Below are positions 1-7,114 of a stretch of 64,000 nucleotides of DNA, in pieces. The stretch's first letter is position 1. Each line of letters begins with the position of its first letter. The notes under the pieces are model-generated. The model was not told where the DNA came from. It saw nothing but the letters and a program-made list of their open reading frames with translations, and did no database searches. Location of the stretch: positions 1,724,001 to 1,788,000 of the forward strand of contig NZ_CP019609.1 of NCBI RefSeq assembly GCF_001998885.1, given 5' to 3'. Both the position numbers and the translations under genes were made by a program. The DNA is from Vagococcus penaei (lineage in GTDB: Bacteria > Bacillota > Bacilli > Lactobacillales > Vagococcaceae).

Positions 1-27
1 AAAGAGAATGTTGTTTGTTAATTTTTA

Positions 28-56
28 TTGAACGAATACTATTCAAAAGGTATACT
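28..56 (+). promoter_or_regulatory. Vegetative promoter of the SDR gene
   Basis: TTGAAC (28-33), a 17-bp spacer and TATACT (51-56) make a near-consensus sigma-A promoter. It lies 34 bases upstream of the dehydrogenase start codon. Confidence 0.7.
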
Positions 57-90
57 TATCTCATAGAGTTTATGAAGGAGAGTGTGTCAA

Positions 91-870
91 ATGATGGATA
101 TTCGAAATAAACGTGTTGTCATTACTGGAGCAGGTTCTGGTATTGGTCGAGCAACAGCTTTGAAGTTTGCTGAATTGGGTGCTGTCGTCGGCTTGATTGA
201 TATTAATGAACAGGGCCTTGACGATATTGTGAAAGAAATCTACCGCCATAATGGTGAAGCATATTATGAAGTTGTTGATGTGATGGACGAGGAACGCCTC
301 ATGGAAGGTATTGCTCAACTAGCTAATCAACTTGGTGGCTTAGATGGCTTAGTCTGTAATGCTGGTATTAATGGGACTTGGGCACCAATAGAAACTTTAA
401 AAATCGAAGACTGGCACCGAACAATCGATACAAATTTAACGAGTACATTTGTATCATTAAAAGCCGCCATCCCCTTAATGAAAGATGATGGGGGAAGTAT
501 TGTCATTACTAGTTCAATTAATGGTAATCGAATTTATAATAATTTTGGTGCTAGTGCTTATAGTACGTCTAAAGCCGGACAAGTATCGTTGATGAAAATG
601 GCCGCTTTAGAATTGGCACGATGTAATATTAGAGTTAATGCTGTGTGTCCAGGTGCGATTGAGACACCGATTAATAGTAAAACAATTATTGAGAAAGAAA
701 CTGAAGAAGTTCAAATTAAAGTGGAGTTTCCAGAAGGTGACCGCCCGTTAAAAGCGGACACAGGACAACCAGAACAGGTAGCAAATGTCATTGCTTTTTT
801 AATTTCTTCACAATCAGGTAATGTTTCAGGTACTGAAGTCTATGTTGATGGTGCAGAATCGTTATTATAA
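91..870 (+). CDS. SDR-family NAD(P)-dependent oxidoreductase
   Basis: A classical short-chain dehydrogenase of about 259 residues, the usual family length. Visible motifs are the cofactor-binding TGAGSGIG at residues 12-19, the NAG motif near 90-92, the catalytic Ser near 141-142 and the YxxxK pair Tyr157/Lys161. The C-terminal GTEVYVDG is also typical. ATG 91 is chosen because GAAGGAG at 74-80 sits 10 bases upstream; an in-frame GTG at 82 would be too close to it, and ATG 94 is an alternative. The gene stands alone, with its own promoter and terminator, so the substrate cannot be told; a sugar alcohol or keto-acid is typical of the family. Confidence 0.9.
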   Translation: MMDIRNKRVVITGAGSGIGRATALKFAELGAVVGLIDINEQGLDDIVKEIYRHNGEAYYEVVDVMDEERLMEGIAQLANQLGGLDGLVCNAGINGTWAPIETLKIEDWHRTIDTNLTSTFVSLKAAIPLMKDDGGSIVITSSINGNRIYNNFGASAYSTSKAGQVSLMKMAALELARCNIRVNAVCPGAIETPINSKTIIEKETEEVQIKVEFPEGDRPLKADTGQPEQVANVIAFLISSQSGNVSGTEVYVDGAESLL

Positions 871-888
871 CAATTTTTTAATTAATTT

Positions 889-923
889 AACTACTAGATG
901 CTATTATTCTAGTAGTTTTTTTT
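889..923 (+). terminator. Rho-independent terminator after the SDR gene
   Basis: A 10-bp perfect stem (889-898 with 908-917), 9-base loop and a following T run. Confidence 0.85.
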
Positions 924-968
924 GTTTTAAAAAACGCATGAGAATTTGTGAAAAAATTATAAAAATGA

Positions 969-997
969 TTGAGTTTTTTTATAATATAAGCTACAAT
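969..997 (+). promoter_or_regulatory. Promoter of the flavoprotein lipoprotein gene
   Basis: TTGAGT (969-974), a 17-bp spacer and TACAAT (992-997), 45 bases before the start codon. Confidence 0.6.
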
Positions 998-1042
998 TTA
1001 ACTATATTGTTACGTAATTAACAAAGGTAAAGGAGCAGACTT

Positions 1043-2569
1043 ATGAAAAAGAAAGTGTTACAGTCATTGACAGTTGGGTCAGCAATTATTTTTATGTTAG
1101 CAGGTTGTGGAGGAAACAAAACGGAAACAAAAGAGTCTACGAAAAAAGAAACTAAAACAGAAGCTTCTAGTACAGATGTAGCAACAGGAGCGTCGGCACA
1201 AGCCTATACAGATCCAAAAGATTTACAAGATAAGTACGATATTGTGATTATTGGTGCTGGTGGTGCTGGAATGTCTGCAGCGATTCAAGCCAAAGATGCT
1301 GGAAAAAATCCAGTTATTTTAGAAAAAATGCCGGTTGCTGGTGGAAATACTCTGAAATCTTCTAGTGGAATGAACGCATCTGAAACAAAATTCCAAAAAG
1401 AATCTGGTATCAGTGATAGCAATGATAAATTTTACGAAGAAACACTAAAAGGTGGACATGATAAAAATGATAAGGAATTATTACGTTACTACGTTGATAA
1501 CTCAGCTTCAGCAATTGATTGGCTAGACTCAATGGGAATTCGTTTAAATAATTTAACGATCACTGGTGGAATGAGTGAAAAAAGAACACATCGTCCAGAA
1601 GACGGATCAGCTGTTGGTGAATACTTAGTTCACGGCTTATTGAAAAATGTAACGGAACTTAATATTCCCATTTTTGTGAATGCAGATGTAACTGAAATTA
1701 AAGAAAAAGATGGTAAAATTTCAGGTGTTAAAGTTGATATGAAAGAAACTAAAGAGAAAAAGGAAATTAGCAGTCAAGCAGTTGTTGTAGCAACTGGTGG
1801 TTACGGGGCTAACCCTGAGATGATTAAAGCTGAGAAACCTGAACTTGATGGTTATGTAACAACAAATCAAGAGGGTAGTACAGGTGACGGTATTAAGATG
1901 ATTGAAAAACTTGGTGGACAAGTTGTTGACATGAATCAAATTCAAATTCATCCAACTGTTCAACAAGATACTGGTATTTTAATTGGTGAAGCAGTCCGTG
2001 GAGAAGGTGGTATTTTGGTCTCTGAAGATGGTACACGATTTATTAATGAATTAGACACTCGTGATAAAGTATCTGCTGCTATTAATCAATTAAAAGGCAA
2101 AGCTGCTTACTTAGTTTTTGATAGTGGTGTGCGTGAACGCGTAAAAGCAATTGATTTTTACGATAAACAAGGGTTTGTGAAAAAAGGTGAAACTGTGGCT
2201 GATTTAGCTAAAGAAATCGGTGTGAAGGAAGACGCTCTTGATAAAACGGTTACTGATTGGAATCAAGCTGTCGCAGATAAAAAAGATGCTCAGTTTGAAC
2301 GTAAAACAGGCATGGATAAACCGTTAGACAAAGGTCCATACTATGCAATTAAAATTGCACCTGGTATTCACTATACAATGGGTGGGGTTAAGATTAATGC
2401 AAAAACTGAGGTCTTAACTAAAGACAACAAAGCTATTCCAGGTTTATACGCTGCTGGTGAAGTAACTGGTGGACTTCATGGTACTAACCGTATTGGTGGT
2501 AACTCAGTTGGTGATATCATTGTCTTCGGTCGTCAAGCAGGTGACCAATCAGCACAATACATTAAATAA
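1043..2569 (+). CDS. Extracellular flavocytochrome c/fumarate reductase-type flavoprotein (lipoprotein)
   Basis: A 508-residue FAD protein of the fumarate/urocanate reductase family. It begins with a lipoprotein signal peptide (lipobox LAGC, Cys22), so the mature protein should be anchored outside the membrane. A low-complexity Lys/Thr/Glu linker follows, containing DVATGAS (45-51), which fits the DxxTGAS motif at which ApbE/FmnB attaches FMN covalently to threonine (here Thr48). The FAD Rossmann motif GAGGAG is at 71-76, and the C-terminal GLYAAGEVTGGLHG and RIGGNSVGDIIVFG blocks are family signatures. No separate FMN-binding domain or heme motif is seen. Family knowledge suggests an acceptor reductase fed by extracellular electron transfer; the acceptor (fumarate, urocanate or other) cannot be told. 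AAAGGAG precedes ATG 1043. Confidence 0.88.
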   Translation: MKKKVLQSLTVGSAIIFMLAGCGGNKTETKESTKKETKTEASSTDVATGASAQAYTDPKDLQDKYDIVIIGAGGAGMSAAIQAKDAGKNPVILEKMPVAGGNTLKSSSGMNASETKFQKESGISDSNDKFYEETLKGGHDKNDKELLRYYVDNSASAIDWLDSMGIRLNNLTITGGMSEKRTHRPEDGSAVGEYLVHGLLKNVTELNIPIFVNADVTEIKEKDGKISGVKVDMKETKEKKEISSQAVVVATGGYGANPEMIKAEKPELDGYVTTNQEGSTGDGIKMIEKLGGQVVDMNQIQIHPTVQQDTGILIGEAVRGEGGILVSEDGTRFINELDTRDKVSAAINQLKGKAAYLVFDSGVRERVKAIDFYDKQGFVKKGETVADLAKEIGVKEDALDKTVTDWNQAVADKKDAQFERKTGMDKPLDKGPYYAIKIAPGIHYTMGGVKINAKTEVLTKDNKAIPGLYAAGEVTGGLHGTNRIGGNSVGDIIVFGRQAGDQSAQYIK

Positions 2570-2579
2570 TTGATTAGTT

Positions 2580-2619
2580 AAACTTGTTTATTAGTCTAAG
2601 CTAATAAACAAGTTTTTTA
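2580..2619 (+). terminator. Terminator after the flavoprotein gene
   Basis: A 13-bp perfect stem (2581-2593 with 2602-2614) followed by a T run. Confidence 0.88.
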
Positions 2620-2685
2620 ATTTGTAATTGCAAAAATTCGTTGCTTGTAGTATAAGTTAGGTAAGAATTAAAAGGAGGTGGGAAA

Positions 2686-3668
2686 ATGGCAGATATGAAT
2701 GATGTAGCAAGACTTGCTGGTGTCTCAAGAGGTACTGTATCCAATTATATTAATGGGGTAAAAGTCAAGGAAAGTACCCGTGTGAAAGTGGAAGCGGCAA
2801 TTAAAGAGTTAGATTATGTTCCAAATATGGCTGGACGCTTTTTGAAAACACAAAAAAGTGATATTGTGGTATTTATTTTACCAACAATTTGGAATCCATT
2901 TTTTTCAGAATTAGCCTTCTATTTGGAAAAAAATTACGTAATCATCAGTTAAAAATGATTTTATGCAATTCTGAAGATGACTATAAGCAAGAATTGGACT
3001 ATATTACAATGGCAAAAGAGCAAAAAGTTAAGGGGATTATAACTATTTCATATAGTGATATTTCACCTTACGTGACTTCAGATATTCCAATTGTATCAAT
3101 TGAACGTTATTTTAATGATAAAGTACCTTTTGTGACTAGTGATAATTTTGCAGGTGGTGAACTTGCTGCCGAGGAATTAACTCGCTTAGGTGCTAAACGA
3201 TTATTAATGGTGGGACGCGATATTGAAAATAATTTAGGTGTTATGGAACGCCTAAATGGTTTCAAAAGTTACTGCTTGCGACATCATCTAAACTTTGAGA
3301 TGTTTGTAAAACGCAGTACCTCTGCCGAGTTTAAAGAACAATTAATGTCTGAAATTCAGCAGCTATATAAAAATGGGGTTACATTTGATGGTATTTTTGC
3401 CGCAACAGACCGCTATGCTCAGTATTGCTTAAATGTGTTAAATGATCTTCAGCTTACTATTCCTCGTGATGTCCAGTTAGTTGGATTTGATGGTGCTAAA
3501 AATTTTAAAAACGAAGAAACTATCATTTCATCGATTCGTCAACCAGTTGAAGAAATTGCCAATCTAGCTGTTGAAGAATTATTACAATTAGAAAAAACAC
3601 GTCATCAGGTGCAACGTAAGCATATTTTACCTGTAACGTTCATTGTGGGTAAAACAACAAAAAAATAG
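2686..3668 (+). pseudogene. LacI/GalR-family regulator of the sucrose-type locus, frameshifted
   Basis: The first frame (2686-2952) encodes the LacI helix-turn-helix (residues 4-23, NDVARLAGVSRGTVSNYING) and the start of the sugar-binding domain. The second frame carries the rest to 3668. The break is in a run of seven A at about 2926-2932; eight A would restore a continuous 327-residue protein, the normal family length, with the joint reading LEKKLRNHQ. The start has a strong AAAGGAGGTG site. It lies just before a PTS gene with a LacI-type palindrome between them, so it is probably the local (sucrose) repressor. Because everything else is well conserved, an assembly error in the A run is possible. 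Confidence 0.85.
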
Positions 3669-3684
3669 TATAAAGTACTTGAAA

Positions 3685-3738
3685 AAATAAAACGTTCCAT
3701 TTATAATAAAAGATGTAAAGTGAACGTTTTATTTTTTT
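3685..3738 (+). terminator. Terminator after the LacI regulator
   Basis: A 13-bp perfect stem (3685-3697 with 3722-3734) with a T run; both arms contain the AACGTTC core also present in the operator just downstream. Confidence 0.75.
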
Positions 3739-3747
3739 AAACTATTA

Positions 3748-3761
3748 TTGGAACGTTCCAA
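3748..3761 (+). promoter_or_regulatory. Palindromic operator for the LacI-family regulator
   Basis: TTGGAACGTTCCAA is a perfect 14-bp palindrome with the central CG typical of LacI/GalR operators. It lies 34 bases before the PTS gene. No other gene in the window is preceded by it, which fits a local regulator. Confidence 0.65.
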
Positions 3762-3794
3762 AAACGAAAAAATCATAAAGAAAAGGTGAGCATA

Positions 3795-4838
3795 ATGGAT
3801 TATAATCGTATTGCAAAAGAAGTCATTGCTGCCATTGGTGGCAATGATAATATAGAGAATGCTGCGCACTGTGTGACCCGTTTACGTTTAGTTTTAAAAG
3901 ATGAGAAAGCATATGATAAAGAAACGTTAGAAGGTATTGAAGGAGCTAAAGGCGTCTTTTTCAATAGTGGACAGCTCCAAATTATTTTTGGACCAGGAAC
4001 TGTTGAAAAAGTTTTTGCGGCCTTCCAAGAAGAAGCTGGGATCAAAGAGGCTTCTTTACAAGATGTCAAAAAAGCTGGTACAGGCAAACAAAATAAAATG
4101 CAACAAGCATTTAAAATCTTCTCTGATATTTTTGTCCCTATTATTCCGGCTTTTGTTGGCGCAGCAATGATTTTAGGTTTACGGTCTTTACTAACAATAC
4201 AATTTGGATTTTTAGGTGGCTCGATGGCTGAAAATTGGCTTTGGGCACAGGATTTGTCACGTTTCTTTGAAGTTATTGCAACGACATTTGCCTACTTACC
4301 AGTACTCGTTATGTATTCAGCTGTTAAACGTTTTGGTGGAAATCCTGTTTTAGGTTTAGTAGTTGGTTTTGTCATGGTTACACCACAACTGATGGATCGA
4401 ACGGTTTATTTAACCGGTAACTATCAGCAACTGGATATGTGGCACTTTTTCGGTTTTAATATCCCGCAAGTGGCTTATCAAGGGGGTGTTTTTCCAGCTA
4501 TTCTGACAGTATGGTTTTTAGCTAAAGTAGAACAATTTACAAAGAAAAAATCACCACAAACGCTGAGTTTTATCTTAGTGCCAACTATTACTATTTTGTT
4601 ATCGGCAATAGCACTCTTTCTAGTGTTTGGACCAATTGGTAATGCGATTGGCGACGATCTTGGTTGGGTAATTGATGTCCTTTATAATCGTGCGGGTGTA
4701 TTTGGAGCTTTTGTTTTTGCAGCTCTATTGCAACCTTTAACTGTTACAGGAACGCAGCATGCGATTCAAGGAATCGAGGCACAATTAGTCGCAACTACAG
4801 GATTTAATTATATTCAACCCTTTTGGTTACTACACTAG
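3795..4838 (+). pseudogene. Sucrose/alpha-glucoside-type PTS EIIBC, C-terminally truncated
   Basis: ATG 3795 follows AAAGGTG. The N-terminal IIB domain (residues 1-90) has the phosphorylated cysteine Cys26 in HCVTRLRL and the FGPGTVEKV motif. The IIC domain begins near residue 108 (FKIFSDIFVPIIPAFVGA) with many hydrophobic helices. The protein stops after about 347 residues where the family has roughly 450-480. At the stop the sequence passes directly into GH32 hydrolase coding sequence in another frame, so an internal deletion removed the end of this gene and the start of the next. Transport is probably lost. Sucrose is inferred from the GH32 neighbour. Confidence 0.8.
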
Positions 4839-5461
4839 AAGAATTAGATGCTGGTTTTGATTAGTATGTGCCACAAGCTTTTTACGGAAAAGATGATGAA
4901 CCGATTGTTATGGGGTGGTTTGGCTGTGGGGAACCAGTCTATCCTAATGATAATGAATGTTGGAAACATGGTTTAACTGTACCAAATATAATGACTATCC
5001 AAAATAATAAATTACGTCGTTATCCTACAAATGACATGTTATCAGCCTTTGAGTTCATTGAAAGAACGATAAGTAATGATTATTTATTGTCATCAAAACA
5101 CAGTCATCTACGGTTTGAGTTAACACAAACGGAAGAATTTAGTCTTAAAGTTGGTACAGAAGATAACTATTGGGAATTAACGACTGATTGTAGCAACCAG
5201 ACAATCAGTATAGATCGTAGTCATTTAATTCAGTTAATTGATGAAGAGTATGGTATGACGCGTTCGGTAGCTTATGATCAATTTGGAACAGATCCCATTA
5301 CAGTAGATATTTTTCTAGACAACAGTTTTGTTGAAGTTTACTTGAATCAAGGTGAAGTTGTCTTTAGTTTTAGAGTGTTTATCGCTAGCGACGAACAACG
5401 TGCAATTTTCTCTCAAGCAAAACAGATTGAATATAGCCTCTATCAAGAAAAAATACAGTAG
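4829..5461 (+). pseudogene. 3' remnant of a GH32 sucrose-6-phosphate hydrolase (ScrB/SacA type)
   Basis: The frame reads LEELDAGFD, an in-frame TAG (4862-4864) where a Tyr or Phe codon is expected, then YVPQAFYG and IVMGWFGCGEP, the conserved middle of GH32 enzymes. The C-terminal beta-sandwich follows (IDRS, VDIFLDNSFVEVYLN). About the first 290 residues, including the catalytic Asp of the WMNDPNG motif, are missing. It is joined to the truncated EIIBC within about 4820-4835. With the LacI regulator this is the ruin of a sucrose or fructoside utilisation operon. Its terminator was the target of the IS1182-family insertion. Confidence 0.82.
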
Positions 5462-6930
5462 TATTTTTTCTTCAGATTGAAGACAAACCAGTTGCTCATA
5501 AAGGGTAATTGGTTTGTTTTTTTGTATCTTATCATTATTTTTGATAAAATTCCCAAAATAGATAAAAAAATAGAGCCCTTCAGGTCTCTTAATTTAAGCA
5601 TTTTTGCTAATTTTTTAATGTTAAGGCATGCGAAAGTGAGCCCAATTTTCATGTGCATTTTTTCTTTCCCAATTAAATTAGTGTAACGTAAGCCATGAAA
5701 TTCTTTTGCCGTTCCAAATAATCGCTCAATTGTTTGTTTTCGATTATTATATATAGCTTTCATTCCAAGGGAATGACGTATGTCTTCACAACGTTCCATA
5801 TCATTTTCCCATAAATGTCGTTGAATTAATTTCCTCTTTTCTTTTGACTCAGTACAATAGGCAATCAAAGGGCATTGACTACAATCAGACGTATTACTTT
5901 TGTATTCACGATATCCGTCTCTGTTAGTTGTTGTATAGCTTAAAATTTTCACATTAGGGCAGATATATTGATCGTAGTATTCATCGTAAACATAATCATG
6001 TTTTTTATAAAATCCTTTTTTGGTCATAGGTCTTTTATATGGAAAAATAGGTGTTAAATTATTTTGAAATAATAAATGGGCTATACCAGGTGTTTTGTAT
6101 CCAGCGTCCATTACTAATTTATCTAAGGTAAAGTGACTTTGTAATTTATTATAGATATCGATGAATGTCCGACTATCATGTTGATTACCAGGATGAGTTG
6201 TATATCCTAAAACCCAACCATTCTTGTCACATGCTACTTGTGCAGCATAAGCAAAAACCTGTTTATGCTCTCCTTTATGGAACCAACCACTCTCATCATC
6301 TGTTTTACTAATTTTTTTATGTTTTACCTGATTTTCACTTTCCTCTCTTCTTTTTAAGGGCTTTTTTAATCTTTTTTCTCTATCTATTTCAACTTCTTTT
6401 TGTAGTGATTCCACATAAAAAAGAGTTTCTTCAGTAACTTCGTTACTTTCATATTTTTTATTATTTGCATGTGCTTTTATATGAGTACCATCAATAAATA
6501 CTTCAGAAGTATCCACTAATTCAGCTTCAATACACTGTTCTAATATGCCGTAAAATATTTGTTCAAAGATATCTGTACCACGAAATCTTCTAGAATAATT
6601 TTTGCCAAAGGTTGAGAAGTGAGGAACAGCATCTTCGATATCCAAACCTAAAAACCAGCGATAAGCCATGTTAACCTCAACATCTTTAATAGTTTGTCTC
6701 ATACTTTTTATACCATAAAGATACTGAATCAACGGAAGTTTAATTAATAGAACCGGATCTATACTAGGGCGGCCATTTGATTCATCGTATTTATCTTCAA
6801 CTAACTTATAAATAAAATTAAAATCTACATATTTATCAATATCTCTTAATAGATGTTCCTTGGGAACTAAATCTTCTAGAGAATAAAAACCAATTTGATT
6901 ACGTTTGCTCATATCTTGTTTTTTTAGCAT
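5443..6930 (-). CDS. IS1182-family transposase
   Basis: A complete DDE transposase of about 495 residues. The N-terminal helical domain (NQIGFYSLEDLVPKEHLLRD, GRPSIDPVLLIK) is the IS1182 type. The catalytic core includes DTSEVFIDGTHIKAHANN and VMDAGYKTPG, with QTIERLFGTAKEFHGLRYT near the C-terminus. AAAAGGAG stands 9 bases before ATG 6930. No stop codon lies inside the element: the reading frame runs through the left terminal repeat and ends at TGA 5443-5445 in flanking DNA, so the last ten or so residues are encoded by the target-site hairpin. Confidence 0.9.
   Translation of the reverse strand: MLKKQDMSKRNQIGFYSLEDLVPKEHLLRDIDKYVDFNFIYKLVEDKYDESNGRPSIDPVLLIKLPLIQYLYGIKSMRQTIKDVEVNMAYRWFLGLDIEDAVPHFSTFGKNYSRRFRGTDIFEQIFYGILEQCIEAELVDTSEVFIDGTHIKAHANNKKYESNEVTEETLFYVESLQKEVEIDREKRLKKPLKRREESENQVKHKKISKTDDESGWFHKGEHKQVFAYAAQVACDKNGWVLGYTTHPGNQHDSRTFIDIYNKLQSHFTLDKLVMDAGYKTPGIAHLLFQNNLTPIFPYKRPMTKKGFYKKHDYVYDEYYDQYICPNVKILSYTTTNRDGYREYKSNTSDCSQCPLIAYCTESKEKRKLIQRHLWENDMERCEDIRHSLGMKAIYNNRKQTIERLFGTAKEFHGLRYTNLIGKEKMHMKIGLTFACLNIKKLAKMLKLRDLKGSIFLSILGILSKIMIRYKKTNQLPFMSNWFVFNLKKKYYCIFS
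5445..5472. repeat. Left 28-bp target duplication (terminator hairpin)
   Basis: A perfect hairpin with 12-bp arms (AAGAAAAAATAC and its complement) and the 4-base loop AGTA. It is identical to 7008-7035 and lies just after the stop of the GH32 remnant, so it was that gene's terminator. Confidence 0.88.
5483..5522 (+). terminator. Hairpin inside the left IS end
   Basis: An 11-bp stem (5483-5493 with 5507-5517, one G-T pair) followed by a T run on the plus strand. It would stop transcription entering the element against the transposase gene. Confidence 0.65.
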
Positions 6931-6962
6931 GGAAGCAACTCCTTTTCTCTATTTTACCAAGA

Positions 6963-6998
6963 AAAAAAGACAAAGTATCAAATTTTTGATACTTTGTC
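6963..6998 (-). terminator. Hairpin inside the right IS end
   Basis: A 13-bp stem (GACAAAGTATCAA and complement) followed on the minus strand by a T run, upstream of the transposase start. It would block read-through from outside into the transposase gene. Confidence 0.7.
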
Positions 6999-7007
6999 TA
7001 CAGTCTG

Positions 7008-7035
7008 AAGAAAAAATACAGTAGTATTTTTTCTT
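7008..7035. repeat. Right 28-bp target duplication (terminator hairpin)
   Basis: The second copy of the hairpin seen at 5445-5472. It keeps its T run on the plus strand and so still works as a terminator. Confidence 0.88.
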
Positions 7036-7047
7036 TTTTTGTGTACT

Positions 7048-7070
7048 AGTGTATTACTTTTTGATACACT
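7048..7070 (+). promoter_or_regulatory. Inverted half-sites AGTGTAT/ATACACT before the LevR-type regulator
   Basis: AGTGTAT (7048-7054) and ATACACT (7064-7070) form an inverted repeat with a 9-base spacer, 45 bases before the regulator's start. The same half-sites occur in the 38-bp palindrome upstream of the sigma-54 promoter, suggesting autoregulation. Confidence 0.45.
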
Positions 7071-7114
7071 GAAGGTACTCTGTTAGATAAAGGGACCTAT
7101 TAAGGAGGAGTCAC

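Larger units (their letters stand above)
5473..7007 (-). mobile_element. IS1182-family insertion sequence, intact (1535 bp)
   Basis: The ends are imperfect inverted repeats: left CAGATTGAAGACAAA, right (complement) CAGACTGTAGACAAA. The direct repeat on both sides is a complete 28-bp hairpin. A hairpin lies just inside each end (5483-5517 and 6969-6998). It carries one transposase gene on the minus strand. The sharp boundaries and intact reading frame suggest a recent insertion. Confidence 0.88.

Noticed and set aside
821-1021. A 66-codon open frame between the SDR and flavoprotein genes
   Set aside because: It overlaps the SDR end, passes through the terminator and covers the next promoter.
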